Notes: generated from the sequence alone by a model not told the origin. DNA of 64,000 nt from Desulfosarcina alkanivorans (GCF_009688945.1 NZ_AP021874.1:2604001-2668000); one strand, 5' to 3'; positions 9,353 through 18,400 are shown, counted from the stretch's first letter. Translations and numbers: made by a program.

Positions 9353-10192
9353 TTATCGATTCACCATCATGCATTGCCATCTGTCGATAATGCCTCTGAT
9401 ATTGCATTTTCCAAAAAGACCATTCGACCTTTCGAATTTAGCGACAGATCTCTTGAGTTCAGGATCATTTTCTAAGCTGCACAACAACTTATCAAGCCAA
9501 CAATTGTATAATTTCTTATCGAGCCGGTTGTTTTCAAGAATTATCGTTTTAGTTTTTTCGGAAACCGCCTCATGTTTTTTCCCGGCGGTATTGCGCTTTG
9601 AGTAATGTATGCGGCCCAAAAGCCCTTTTTCCCTCATCAACAGGAGCGAAAGGTCGAAAAGTTCCAAGATGCCGACCATAGCGAAATGATTCTCCATGTG
9701 CGCCATAGCCCTTGCCAAGTCATCCTCATTCAACTCCTTTTCGGAATTATCATCCCCGTTGGACGATGAGAGGAGCCGGACCTGGCCATTCTGGATCTCC
9801 GTTGTAGGACATGTAAGAACGAATTTTTCCAGGGACATCTTCCCGCCTGAGGGTGTAACGATTGCGGGATAGAGGTAATGATCTGGCCTTCTCAAGACAA
9901 AGTTGTAGTAAGAGATGACCCGCTTTACCGGGTCTCGAAGGAAGGTCACGTAGATGGCGTCCTCATCAAAAAATCGATGCAGGCCAAAACCCATGTGGCC
10001 CATCGCCCACAATGTCTTCTCTTTGGGCCCCCTCTTCTTGAACGCCTCTATTGATTCGATGTTATTCTTATACGATACCTGAAAAATGTTTTTTTCAGGG
10101 ATGTTCTTTCTGACAATCTGGTAAAATGTCTGTCCACCGGCCTTGGGGATATGGAGGAAAACAACTTTTTTATCTGGCAGAAACGGATGCAT
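9353..10192 (-). CDS. Sulfotransferase family 2 protein
   Basis: A 279-residue protein of the Sulfotransfer_2 type. KKVVFLHIPKAGGQTFYQIV (about 8-27) is the PAPS 5'-phosphosulfate loop and YVTFLRDPVKRVISYYNF (about 81-98) the 3'-phosphate site with the family's RDPxxRxxSxY pattern. It is the second sulfotransferase in the locus and belongs to a different branch from the one at 6226-7278, so two different positions or sugars may be sulfated. Its start overlaps the end of the polymerase gene by 23 bases. Confidence 0.88.
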   Translation of the reverse strand: MHPFLPDKKVVFLHIPKAGGQTFYQIVRKNIPEKNIFQVSYKNNIESIEAFKKRGPKEKTLWAMGHMGFGLHRFFDEDAIYVTFLRDPVKRVISYYNFVLRRPDHYLYPAIVTPSGGKMSLEKFVLTCPTTEIQNGQVRLLSSSNGDDNSEKELNEDDLARAMAHMENHFAMVGILELFDLSLLLMREKGLLGRIHYSKRNTAGKKHEAVSEKTKTIILENNRLDKKLYNCWLDKLLCSLENDPELKRSVAKFERSNGLFGKCNIRGIIDRWQCMMVNR

Positions 10193-11552
10193 CTAATTTG
10201 TTTCCAAGATATTGACAGATCCCCGGCAATACCAGCAAAATGGCCAGAATCTGTGTATGGCGGTAAATGATAAAGGGAGTGCCGAAAAGCAAATCCGGAA
10301 TCTCAAACAAAAAACCGCAAAAAAAGGCATCTCCGATAATTTTCATGCGCTCGTTTTTCCATTTTTTTCTTCGGGCAAAAACCCACCAGAGCACATAGGA
10401 AACAAGCAACCAAACATAAACCAACAATCCAACCAGACCCATCTTGACGTACATGTGGCCCAACGAACTGTGAACAAAGTCCGTTTCCTTCCAAGGTGTA
10501 ATTCTTGGACAGTTGACACCCCATGGCCCTGCGCCAAAAAAGGGGTTTATTTCATTTGTCTTTGCCACGGCATGATAGATCTCACCAAACCGATTTTTCT
10601 TGACGTCAAAGCTGCCGTCATTCGCTACCAAGTCACTGGTCATGGACTGCTTTTTTTTGTCATTTTGAAAACGCGTTTGTAAAATATTGATACTGACTGC
10701 GATCAGAAGCAGGGACAAGATCGCAATTGCCATTTTTTTCCTGAGGCTGGAAATACAAAACAGCCAGATGACAACAAACATCAACCCCAGCAGGGCAGTA
10801 CGCCGAAAAGAAAAAAGGATATTGACAAAAAGAATGCCGCTCCCTGAGTATGCTACGATCTTTTTAAAACCTTTTTTATAGGCTGACCCGAGATAAAGGC
10901 AGATGGTGGTGACCAAAAAAAGGACACTCTGCCCGTAATCGAAAAAGGTCAAGCGGCTGCGACTGCCCTCGAAGTTGGCGTAGTAGTTGGCCGGGTCCCC
11001 CCCAAACAGCAAAAAACGAATCAATCCGTATATCGCCATGGCGATGGCAACGCTGACGAGCAATTTCACGAATAGGTCCAAATTGACATCACAGTCAATT
11101 ACCCATTTAAGGGTGTAGTACAATATGGTCATGTTAAGCAGGGTAATCAGCCCCCTTCGCGAGAGCACATTCTCGATCGCCACCCCTTTGAGAACGCCGA
11201 AACCGGCATAGAGAATAAAGAGGATAGTCAGCAAAACAAGCGGGACCGTCACCAATTTGGGGGCAGGGATACTTTTGTATGGACCAATCACCCGGGTGGC
11301 AATACCAGCGTAAACGAACAGAAAGAGAAGATAAATATTGATTATCGACAAAGGCATCAAACCCGTACCGCGGGTGTAAAAGGTCAAGTTCGCGCCTTCT
11401 GCACCGTATAAACTCCCGGTAAAAATGAACAAGAAAAAAAGATAGGAGAAGACAGCTTTCTGTGGTTGAAAGCTGTAGCGCACAGACATCAGCGCCAGCA
11501 GAACAAAGCTCAGTGTGGTCACTAAGGATGAGTATTCGTAGGTAATGCTCAT
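10170..11552 (-). CDS. O-antigen ligase/polymerase family membrane protein (Wzy-like)
   Basis: A 460-residue polytopic inner-membrane protein with about eleven hydrophobic segments and a larger periplasmic loop around residues 300-370 (FGAGPWGVNCPRITPWKETD), the layout of Wzy polymerases and WaaL ligases. In an exopolysaccharide locus with a flippase and no lipid A genes, polymerisation of repeat units is more likely than ligation to lipid A. It overlaps the sulfotransferase downstream (23 bases) and the GT4 gene upstream (four bases, ATGA). Confidence 0.8.
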   Translation of the reverse strand: MSITYEYSSLVTTLSFVLLALMSVRYSFQPQKAVFSYLFFLFIFTGSLYGAEGANLTFYTRGTGLMPLSIINIYLLFLFVYAGIATRVIGPYKSIPAPKLVTVPLVLLTILFILYAGFGVLKGVAIENVLSRRGLITLLNMTILYYTLKWVIDCDVNLDLFVKLLVSVAIAMAIYGLIRFLLFGGDPANYYANFEGSRSRLTFFDYGQSVLFLVTTICLYLGSAYKKGFKKIVAYSGSGILFVNILFSFRRTALLGLMFVVIWLFCISSLRKKMAIAILSLLLIAVSINILQTRFQNDKKKQSMTSDLVANDGSFDVKKNRFGEIYHAVAKTNEINPFFGAGPWGVNCPRITPWKETDFVHSSLGHMYVKMGLVGLLVYVWLLVSYVLWWVFARRKKWKNERMKIIGDAFFCGFLFEIPDLLFGTPFIIYRHTQILAILLVLPGICQYLGNKLDASVSAR

Positions 11553-12790
11553 TGCAGATAAACATCCATAAGCTTGTGGGCGCTGTCTTCAACGCACGAA
11601 CCGAAACAGGAATTCAGCCGATGTGAAGAGCGGAATACCGGCTCGGTCTTGAATGACAGGGCCATTTCGTCCAAGGTGTCGAACAGTTTGAGCTGTTTCG
11701 AAGATTCGACATAGCAATCGAACTCCGGGGTGCCGCCCAGTCTAAGGGCCCTCACATCTTTCGAGAGAAACAATGCCTCCAGAACACCGGTCGAACATGA
11801 CTCTTCACAAATGGAAGAAAGCACGAAAACATCGGATACTATATGCTGCCGGATGCATTCCTCGTAGGGAACGAATCCGAGAAAACGGACCGGCGCATCG
11901 CGGAAACGGACCTTCAAACTTTCCAGATCGCGCCCCGAACCTGCCACGGTGATCTGGATGGGTCCGTCAAAAATGCGGTACTGCCTGCATACATCGAGAA
12001 AAACGCCGATTCCCTTATGGGGGTCAATTGAATTGGCCAGAAACACCCTAGTAATTTTATTCCCTTTTCTGGGTTCAGAATCACATGCATCCATAATCTC
12101 CCGCAGCCTGCGGCAGTCGATGAAATTATGGATCACCGAGATATTGTGGCCGACCGAACCCAGCACAGCCAAATTGACATCAGCGAGCCGCCGGGAAACG
12201 AAAATGTGTTTATGGCGTTCGATCGCAAGGCGCGCATTCCCGCGCCATTTTTTAACCCCGTCCAAGGTTATCCATCTCAACAAAGGGTAGGAAAACCGGC
12301 CATGACACTGGCTGCACTGCGCCACTCTTGATTCAATGCGACAGGGATTGCCTCCATTTTTCATTAAGGTCTTGTGAATGCAAATCAGGCTGTAGTCATG
12401 GTGGGTGATGGTCAGGTTGATGGTTTCCGGCAAATACCGGGCTATGAGCGGGAAGTGACCATGGTAATGGATGGCATCGTAGTTCGAAGCGATAGAGGTT
12501 ATCATCCGGGCGATTCGCTTTGCCTTGGCCAAATGAAACGCCCCCAGGTATACACCGGCTCGATTCTCGATCTTTCTGACGTACCAGTGAATGCGCAGAT
12601 GAGGCTTCGAAATCAAACGTCCCTTGAAACCCATGGCCAACACATTCTCTTCTGATGCAGCATCTGCATTGCATAAAAAGTCCACCGAATGCCCCAACTC
12701 TATAAAGCGGTTGGCAAGAATTACGGCGTGCTTACCCAGCCCCCCCATGGACGAATGAGGCACCAGTTCACATGCAAAAAGTATTTTCAT
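11549..12790 (-). CDS. Glycosyltransferase family 4
   Basis: A 413-residue GT-B glycosyltransferase. The start MKILFACELVPHSSMGGLGKH shows the acceptor-domain glycine loop; RVFLANSIDPHKGIG opens the donor domain and the EX7E pair is E330/E338 in CEESCSTGVLEAL. A CX8CXXC group (residues 150-162) resembles the cysteine cluster of the GT4 at 2013-3284, and both proteins may bind a metal there. The stop overlaps the polymerase start by four bases. It lies 44 bases downstream of the flippase gene. Confidence 0.86.
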   Translation of the reverse strand: MKILFACELVPHSSMGGLGKHAVILANRFIELGHSVDFLCNADAASEENVLAMGFKGRLISKPHLRIHWYVRKIENRAGVYLGAFHLAKAKRIARMITSIASNYDAIHYHGHFPLIARYLPETINLTITHHDYSLICIHKTLMKNGGNPCRIESRVAQCSQCHGRFSYPLLRWITLDGVKKWRGNARLAIERHKHIFVSRRLADVNLAVLGSVGHNISVIHNFIDCRRLREIMDACDSEPRKGNKITRVFLANSIDPHKGIGVFLDVCRQYRIFDGPIQITVAGSGRDLESLKVRFRDAPVRFLGFVPYEECIRQHIVSDVFVLSSICEESCSTGVLEALFLSKDVRALRLGGTPEFDCYVESSKQLKLFDTLDEMALSFKTEPVFRSSHRLNSCFGSCVEDSAHKLMDVYLQ

Positions 12791-12834
12791 ATCATCCTAC
12801 GACACACCCACCTTTCTCAAAGTGAGTGCGCACG

Positions 12835-14391
12835 TTACGAGTGAACAGATTTGGACGACGGAATTTTCTTCATCATGGTATTCATCAGGCGCCATCGCTC
12901 TTCTTGATTTAACACGCCGAAATATCCCAAAAGCATAAATAGGACGCTTACAATCAGGGATTGAGACGCCAAAGAGATCCAAAATGAGTCCACAAGTGCC
13001 ATGGCCTTTTTCAGGACAAGGGTAATGGCAGTTATGAAAAGCGAACAGAAAAAGGTCAACGAATACGCTTCCTTCAATACCCGCGCGATGGAAAGTTTAA
13101 TAGTTATCCGATGAACGTAGACATTGAAGCTGATGGAGCAGATGGCTGAGGACGCAAGAAAGCCCCAGGCCACACCATCGAGCCCCACCAGAACACCACC
13201 AGCGTATGTGAGTGCAATTGCCGTCGCCCCCCTGATGAAAGCAAAGGCACTGGTCACCATGGGGTGGTCCAGTCCTTCGGTGACGAGTGACGGCATCATG
13301 GTGACACGATCGAAAAGAAAACCTACGGCAATAAGCGCAAGAACCCGGAAGGCCTGATCGGCAAATTCTGATCCCATCCAAATAAGAAGGATGTCGTGGG
13401 CAAAGGCCACGAAGACGACCGTGAGCATCATATTCAGGAAAAACATGAACCGGCTCATGCGGATATATATCACGTGAAGTTTCTCAATTTCCCGCTTGGC
13501 CCCCAATTCACTCGAGATTGGGAAAATCATCATGGACAGCCGCGATGACAGGGACATGATGCGGCTTACGAGTTGCTGAGGCACACTGAACAGGGTTACG
13601 GCAGCCGGCCCCAATATAGCGCCGACGACAATTAGATGAAAATGGTTTGAGGTGACGGTCCCTATCCGTCCGATGAATGTAATGACGCTGTATGATGCTA
13701 TGTTGCGTATCAGGGCCTTTTCAAACGCCATGGTGAAACGAAAATAGGGCAGGCAGCGTTTGACGGAGGCCATGAGCGCTATTACGCACAGCAGGTTGCT
13801 GACGATTCGCAGGGCAACGATTTCAAGAAGGCCGTAACCGGCATACACCAGCACCACAGTCGCCAGTGTGGTAATGACCTGGAAAAGCACATCCGTTTGG
13901 TTGCTGATGTCGAACCGGTGGAGGGCTTTGGGCAGGGACAACATGTAGCTCTTCAGGATGTTGCTCAGGAACCCGCCCCCCGTCAGAAAAAGCACGATGC
14001 GTGCCGTTTCGGTATAATTCGCAGGTATCTTAAACATCCGCATCAACACCGGATCGACAGATAGCATGATCAGGGAGCAGCCCAGAATGCCGATCGCCAG
14101 ATAGGCCAGGAAGCCGAAGGAAATTACCTGCTTAACCTTTTCGTCGTCCCCTTTTCCGTTGAACTCCGCGATATAGCGGATTCCCCCTTTGACCATGTTC
14201 ATGTCCAGGATGGCAAAATACCCCATTACTGTCAGGCCAAGGGTATAAATCCCATACTGGTCATTTCCAAGCCGGTTTACAATAAACGGAATGGCCAGGA
14301 ACTGAACTGCTATGGGTGTCAACCATGCGAAGAAAATAGAGGTACTGTTTTTCAGAACGTTGAATTGGTTTGACATAGATTTTGTGGACAT
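12835..14391 (-). CDS. Oligosaccharide flippase, Wzx/MOP type
   Basis: A 518-residue membrane protein with about fourteen predicted helices, the usual size and profile of the polysaccharide-specific MOP transporters. NVLKNSTSIFFAWLTPIAVQ and the following IVNRLGNDQYGIYTLG are characteristic of the Wzx N-terminus. It would move undecaprenyl-linked repeat units across the inner membrane to the polymerase (10170-11552). It is the first gene of the compact wzx-GT4-wzy-sulfotransferase run, and the 263-base gap upstream of it contains periodic repeats, so its promoter is probably there. Confidence 0.85.
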   Translation of the reverse strand: MSTKSMSNQFNVLKNSTSIFFAWLTPIAVQFLAIPFIVNRLGNDQYGIYTLGLTVMGYFAILDMNMVKGGIRYIAEFNGKGDDEKVKQVISFGFLAYLAIGILGCSLIMLSVDPVLMRMFKIPANYTETARIVLFLTGGGFLSNILKSYMLSLPKALHRFDISNQTDVLFQVITTLATVVLVYAGYGLLEIVALRIVSNLLCVIALMASVKRCLPYFRFTMAFEKALIRNIASYSVITFIGRIGTVTSNHFHLIVVGAILGPAAVTLFSVPQQLVSRIMSLSSRLSMMIFPISSELGAKREIEKLHVIYIRMSRFMFFLNMMLTVVFVAFAHDILLIWMGSEFADQAFRVLALIAVGFLFDRVTMMPSLVTEGLDHPMVTSAFAFIRGATAIALTYAGGVLVGLDGVAWGFLASSAICSISFNVYVHRITIKLSIARVLKEAYSLTFFCSLFITAITLVLKKAMALVDSFWISLASQSLIVSVLFMLLGYFGVLNQEERWRLMNTMMKKIPSSKSVHS

Positions 14392-14600
14392 TCTTAATAT
14401 TTAATTTTCTGTATTTTTGGCACCACCAACACACCCTTTTTTCCGCCAATTTAAAAACCTCGCCATCGATGACCGTTCCTTCCGGAACAAACATGGTCTC
14501 AGGGCTGTTATTATCGTTGGGAGCGTTGGGTCCGTTGAACGTTGGGATCGTGGTTTTTGCGTTTCACGTTCTAAACGATCTAAACGTTTCACGCGCCTTG

Positions 14601-14642
14601 GGCTGAAAGCTGTAGACTGTAGGCTATGAGCTATCAGCTTAC
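14601..14642. repeat. Heptamer array, word GGCTATG-like
   Basis: Six consecutive 7-base units (GGCTGAA, AGCTGTA, GACTGTA, GGCTATG, AGCTATC, AGCTTAC) lie just downstream of cysC. Upstream of them (14521-14590) are units of about nine bases such as GTTGGGAGC and GTTGGGTCC. No protein frame explains them. They fill most of the 263-base gap between cysC and the flippase gene. Confidence 0.8.
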
Positions 14643-14654
14643 CACCAGACACAT

Positions 14655-15263
14655 TCACCGCAAAATAATCAACCGCTGCTGATTCAAAAAATCAACAACC
14701 CGTTCGACACAGGCGTCCAGTACGTACTGGTCGGTTTCTACCACCAGATCCGGATTCGCAGGTTCTTCGAAAGGCGCCGAGATGCCGGTCATGTTCCTGA
14801 TCTCGCCCTGCCGGGCACGGCGATAGAGCCCCTTGGGGTCGCGCTGCTCGCAGACTTCGAGCGAACATTTGACATAGCACTCGAAATAGGACCACCCGGC
14901 CATCAACTCCCGCACGAACCGCCGGCTCTCTTCATAGGGTGCAATGAATGCAGCAAACACAAGGATGCCGGCATCCACCATCAGCTTGGCCACTTCGGCG
15001 ATGCGCCGCACATTTTCCCTGCAGCCCTCGGGGCTGAGATCCAGTTCGCTGTTCAGCCCGCTCCTCACATTGTCGCCGTCCAGCACATAGCTGCGGATGC
15101 CCTTTTGGTATAATTTGGCCTCGACCTGATGGGCCAGGGTCGACTTGCCGCTACCGGAAAGTCCGGAAAACCAGACCAACCCGCTCTTGTGGGCGTTCAT
15201 TATGTGACGGTCCTGCTGGGTGATGATCGGGTCGAAGGGGACGATGTTCGGGGCAGCATCCAT
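14655..15263 (-). CDS. cysC: Adenylylsulfate (APS) kinase
   Basis: A 202-residue stand-alone APS kinase that phosphorylates APS to PAPS in the cytoplasm. VWFSGLSGSGKSTLAHQVE (about 30-48) contains the P-loop; LDGDNVRSGLN binds APS, and the lid and tail segments GLYRRARQGEIRNMTGISAPFE and the final NPDLVVET are canonical. No sulfurylase or PAPS reductase gene lies nearby, and two sulfotransferases do, so its job here is most likely to supply PAPS for polysaccharide sulfation rather than for cysteine synthesis. Periodic repeats flank it on both sides. Confidence 0.95.
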   Translation of the reverse strand: MDAAPNIVPFDPIITQQDRHIMNAHKSGLVWFSGLSGSGKSTLAHQVEAKLYQKGIRSYVLDGDNVRSGLNSELDLSPEGCRENVRRIAEVAKLMVDAGILVFAAFIAPYEESRRFVRELMAGWSYFECYVKCSLEVCEQRDPKGLYRRARQGEIRNMTGISAPFEEPANPDLVVETDQYVLDACVERVVDFLNQQRLIILR

Positions 15264-15426
15264 GGTGGCCCAACCTCTTTAGGTGTCTTGCGTGTGTTAT
15301 GGGATTTGGGGTCGAATAAGGAATAAGCTCAAAGCCCGGAAGAGCATAGGGCGTGGAACTGTTAACAAAAAACCGTTAACGGTGAACGGGATAACAGACG
15401 GTTTTAGGTTTTAGATAATACCTCAA

Positions 15427-15557
15427 GGCTGTAGGCTATAGGCTATGGGCAATGGGCTGAAAGCTCAAAGCTCGGAACTCAAAAAGACTGTTTATCCTTC
15501 AACCATAAACCACAAACCAGAGACCAGAGACCAGAGACCAGAACTCATCTCTCAGCA
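15427..15557. repeat. Two heptamer arrays (GGCTATG-like, then ACCAGAG-like)
   Basis: Eight 7-base units with the word GGCTATG/AGCTCAA (15427-15482) are followed, after TTTATCCTTC, by eight units of the type AACCAGA (15501-15557, with GACCAGA three times in succession). The second array runs over the stop codon of fcl, so the last residues of that protein are encoded by repeat sequence. GTTAACG and GTGAACG units occur before them (15360-15400). The 281-base gap between fcl and cysC has no other recognisable content. Confidence 0.85.
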
Positions 15558-16699
15558 CTTTTTAAATACCATTCATACGCCTGCCGGATTCCCTCTTTCA
15601 GGCTGATTTTTGACCGCCAGCCCAGGTGGGCCAGCCGTGACACATCCAGCAGTTTCTGCGGGGTGCCGTCCGGTTTGGACGCATCGAACACGACCTCTCC
15701 CTTGAAACCGACCACCTCTTGAATAACCTCCGCCAGTTGGCGGATGGTACCGTCGACGCCCGAGCCCACGTTGACGAAGCAGGGCGTCGGGTAGTTCAGC
15801 AGTTCCCTGTCGGCAGTCTTGTCGTCCAGGTTCATGACGTGCACGCAGGCATCGGCCATGTCGTCCACATGCAGGAACTCCCGTTTGGGTGATCCGGTTC
15901 CCCAGACGACAACGGAGTGCTGAGGACTGAGTGCTGGGGACTGAGTGGCCTCGGTTCCCGAGGAGGACTGAGGACTGAGGACTGGGGACTGAGTGGCGCC
16001 CGTTCCGGGCGAGGGCTGAGGACTGAGGACTGAGGTTAAAGAATGCTTGATGTCATGGGGAATGGGGCCGAAGCAGGCCTCGTCTCTTTGGATCCCCTCA
16101 ATGTCGCCATTTGCCGCCAGCCTGGTCAGGTGAAACTTGCGGATCAGGGCCGGCAGCACGTGGGAATTTTCGAGGTTGAAATTGTCGTTGGTGCCGTACA
16201 GGTTGGTGGGCATCACCGCCATGAAGCGCGTGCCGTACTGCCGGTTGTAGGATTCGCACATCTTGATGCCGGCGATCTTGGCGATGGCATAGGGCTCGTT
16301 GGTCGGCTCCAGCAGGCCGGTGAGCAGGTGCTCCTCTTTCATGGGCTGGGGGGCCAGCTTGGGGTAGATGCACGAACTGCCCAGAAACAGCAGCCGTTTT
16401 ACCCCGTGGACATAGCTCTGGTGGATCACATGGTTCTGTATGGCCATGTTCTGATAGATAAACTCGGCCGGAAAAGTGTTGTTGGCATGGATGCCCCCCA
16501 CCTTTGCCGCGGCCAGAAACACATACGCCGGTTTTTCCGCCTGGAAAAAATCGGCAACGGCCTCCTGATCCAACAGGTCCAGCTCGGACCGGGTGCGGGT
16601 GATGATCCGCGTGTACCCTGCCGATTCAAGCCTGCGCACCAGGGCCGATCCGACCAGGCCGGCGTGGCCGGCAATAAAAATGCGGGCGTTCTTTTGCAT
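15545..16699 (-). CDS. fcl: GDP-L-fucose synthase with in-frame repeat insertion
   Basis: Converts GDP-4-keto-6-deoxymannose to GDP-L-fucose with [24 protein letters not shown] is the Rossmann motif, and [11 protein letters not shown] holds the SDR YxxxK pair. I start at the ATG at 16699 ([11 protein letters not shown]), where family homology begins. The frame is open further, to an ATG at 16804 that overlaps the stop of the upstream four-helix gene, giving 35 extra Ser/Pro/Thr/Gln-rich residues. Between PHDIK and [18 protein letters not shown], where relatives have only a short linker, about 40 residues ([14 protein letters not shown] and similar) are encoded by a heptamer array at 15917-16033. 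The insertion lies in a surface loop, so the enzyme may still work. Confidence 0.9.
   Translation of the reverse strand: MQKNARIFIAGHAGLVGSALVRRLESAGYTRIITRTRSELDLLDQEAVADFFQAEKPAYVFLAAAKVGGIHANNTFPAEFIYQNMAIQNHVIHQSYVHGVKRLLFLGSSCIYPKLAPQPMKEEHLLTGLLEPTNEPYAIAKIAGIKMCESYNRQYGTRFMAVMPTNLYGTNDNFNLENSHVLPALIRKFHLTRLAANGDIEGIQRDEACFGPIPHDIKHSLTSVLSPQPSPGTGATQSPVLSPQSSSGTEATQSPALSPQHSVVVWGTGSPKREFLHVDDMADACVHVMNLDDKTADRELLNYPTPCFVNVGSGVDGTIRQLAEVIQEVVGFKGEVVFDASKPDGTPQKLLDVSRLAHLGWRSKISLKEGIRQAYEWYLKSAER
15917..16033. repeat. Heptamer array with two hairpins, inside fcl
   Basis: Eleven 7-base units (GGACTGA, GTGCTGA, GTGCTGG and variants) are interrupted twice by 20-base spacers (15945-15964 and 15993-16012). 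Each spacer holds a perfect 6-base stem with a TTC loop: CCTCGG-TTC-CCGAGG and CGCCCG-TTC-CGGGCG. Three of the six base pairs differ between the two in a compensatory way. The block is 117 bases, exactly 39 codons, and does not shift the fcl frame. Confidence 0.9.
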
Positions 16700-16712
16700 G
16701 CCAAAAGATCGC

Positions 16713-16781
16713 GTGCTGAGTGCTGAGGACTGAGGATCCTCGGTTCCCGAGGAGGACTGAGGGCTGGGTGCTGAGGACTGA
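16713..16781. repeat. Heptamer array with one hairpin, upstream of the fcl start
   Basis: Seven units of the GGACTGA/GTGCTGA type surround one 20-base spacer (16734-16753) with the hairpin CCTCGG-TTC-CCGAGG. The spacer length and loop are identical to those of the array inside fcl. At 69 bases (23 codons) it also keeps the reading frame, so it is translated if fcl begins at 16804. Confidence 0.9.
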
Positions 16782-16803
16782 TTTATTTGATCGGAATTCG
16801 TCA

Positions 16804-17181
16804 TTATCTGGCGTCGCGTTGTTTTTGGATGGAAGCCCTGAGGCCGCCGATGATTCTTGAGACCTCTGTGGCGAGATCCATAAGTTTTTTACATTCACTG
16901 TCAGATAGATAATCTACATCTTTGGCTATATACAGCTGAGAGCGAACTTCGGCACAGGATCCCTTGGCAATCACCAGAAAATGATGAAATTCGGCGCGGC
17001 TTCCGCGTTCAAAGCCTTCAGCAATATTGGACATTACTGAAACGCTGGCCCGTCTTATCTGGTCCCTGAGACCAAAATCTTTTGCAAAGGCGCCTTCCGC
17101 AGTGCACAAGTATATCTGTTTCGTCAACTCTCGCGCCTTTTGCCAGGCAATCAAATCTTCAAATTTTTCTACACGCCCCAT
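16804..17181 (-). CDS. Four-helix-bundle protein (S23 / 23S rRNA intervening-sequence family)
   Basis: A 125-residue all-helical protein. [40 protein letters not shown] and [16 protein letters not shown] match the S23 four-helix family, which includes proteins encoded in 23S rRNA intervening sequences and the Avd accessory proteins of diversity-generating retroelements. No reverse transcriptase or variable repeat is visible nearby. The ATG at 17181 is preceded by GAGGGA, a ribosome-binding site that lies at the edge of the heptamer array at 17191-17232; a GTG at 17187 is also possible. It sits between gmd and fcl, which are normally adjacent, with heptamer arrays on both sides. Function unknown. 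Confidence 0.9.
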   Translation of the reverse strand: MGRVEKFEDLIAWQKARELTKQIYLCTAEGAFAKDFGLRDQIRRASVSVMSNIAEGFERGSRAEFHHFLVIAKGSCAEVRSQLYIAKDVDYLSDSECKKLMDLATEVSRIIGGLRASIQKQRDAR

Positions 17182-17190
17182 AGCCACTTC

Positions 17191-17232
17191 CCTCAGTCCT
17201 CAGCACTCAGTCCTCAGTCCTTCAATCTCAGT
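17191..17232. repeat. Heptamer array between gmd and the four-helix gene
   Basis: Six 7-base units (CCTCAGT, CCTCAGC, ACTCAGT, CCTCAGT, CCTTCAA, TCTCAGT) start directly at the gmd stop codon. On the opposite strand the word is ACTGAGG, the same as in the fcl arrays, so the three arrays share one word and one orientation. Confidence 0.88.
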
Positions 17233-18317
17233 CACTCCTGATGATGATTCACCCGAAACCCCGCCCGCTCCACGAGTTCGTCGCGTTTGGCCTCCTCCAG
17301 ATCGAGCCGGACCATCTCCCTGACCAGTTCCTCGAAACTGATGTCGGGCGTCCACCCCAGCTTCTCTTTGGCCTTGGCCGGATCGCCGAGCAGGGTCTCC
17401 ACTTCGGTGGGCCGGAAATAGGCGGGATCGACGGCCACGACGGTTTTCCCGTTGGCCGGGTTGATGCCCTTTTCATCGATGCCCTCGCCCTGCCAGTCAA
17501 TGGCCAGGCCCAGTTCCCGGGCGGCCGCGTCGACGAAGTCCCGGACCGAGTGCTGTTCGCCGCTGGCGATCACGAAATCATCCGGCTGTTCCTGCTGCAG
17601 CATGAGCCACTGCATGCGGACGTAATCCCGGGCGTGGCCCCAGTCGCGAAGGGCGTCCAGGTTGCCCAGGTAGAGGCAGTCCTGCAGCCCCAGGTAGATG
17701 CGCGCCAGGGCACGGGTGATCTTTCGGGTGACGAAGGTTTCTCCGCGCAGGGGGGACTCGTGGTTGAACAGGATGCCGTTGCAGGCATAAATGCCATAGG
17801 CCTCGCGATAGTTCACCGTGATCCAGTAGGCGTACAATTTGGCGCAGGCATATGGCGACCGGGGGTAGAACGGGGTCTTCTCGTTCTGGGGGCTCTCCTG
17901 GACCAGACCGAACAACTCCGATGTCGAGGCCTGGTAGAACCGGGTTTTCTTCTCCAGCCCCAGCAGGCGGATGCCTTCGAGCAGGCGCATGGCGCCCAGG
18001 GCATCCACATCCGCCGTGTACTCGGGGGTTTCGAAAGAGACCTGCACGTGGCTCTGGGCGGCCAGGTTGTATACTTCGTCCGGCTGCACCTGCTGCAGCA
18101 CCCGGATCAGGTTGCTGGCGTCGGTGAGATCCCCGTAATGCAGGATCATGTCCCGGTCCTGTTCGTGGGGGTCCTTATAGAGATGATCGATGCGGTCCGT
18201 GTTGAACGACGACGCCCTGCGTTTGATGCCATGGACTTCGTAGCCCTTGGCCAGCAGCAGTTCCGCGAGGTAGGCGCCGTCCTGTCCGGTGATGCCGGTG
18301 ATGAGTGCTTTTTTCAT
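17232..18317 (-). CDS. gmd: GDP-mannose 4,6-dehydratase
   Basis: A 361-residue NADP-dependent dehydratase that makes GDP-4-keto-6-deoxymannose, the substrate of fcl. [20 protein letters not shown] is the dinucleotide motif; STSELFG (131-137) and Y156/K160 in [12 protein letters not shown] form the catalytic triad and its surroundings. [16 protein letters not shown] is the usual GDP-mannose-binding segment. Full length, no anomalies. Together with fcl it commits GDP-mannose to L-fucose, so the polysaccharide probably contains fucose or a related 6-deoxyhexose. Confidence 0.97.
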   Translation of the reverse strand: MKKALITGITGQDGAYLAELLLAKGYEVHGIKRRASSFNTDRIDHLYKDPHEQDRDMILHYGDLTDASNLIRVLQQVQPDEVYNLAAQSHVQVSFETPEYTADVDALGAMRLLEGIRLLGLEKKTRFYQASTSELFGLVQESPQNEKTPFYPRSPYACAKLYAYWITVNYREAYGIYACNGILFNHESPLRGETFVTRKITRALARIYLGLQDCLYLGNLDALRDWGHARDYVRMQWLMLQQEQPDDFVIASGEQHSVRDFVDAAARELGLAIDWQGEGIDEKGINPANGKTVVAVDPAYFRPTEVETLLGDPAKAKEKLGWTPDISFEELVREMVRLDLEEAKRDELVERAGFRVNHHQE

Positions 18318-18400
18318 GGGTGTCCGTTGGGTTCGAATAAAGAGGGGTCAAGTCTGCTTTTGGCTTTTAATTAAAAATATCTTTGTTGGATTCGAAGGCC

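Noticed and set aside
16804..17181. Diversity-generating retroelement, because of the Avd-like four-helix protein
   Set aside because: No reverse transcriptase gene and no template/variable repeat pair with A-specific changes in the surrounding DNA.
17241..18374. Long plus-strand open frame opposite gmd
   Set aside because: Its translation is low-complexity and matches no family; gmd on the minus strand explains the DNA fully.
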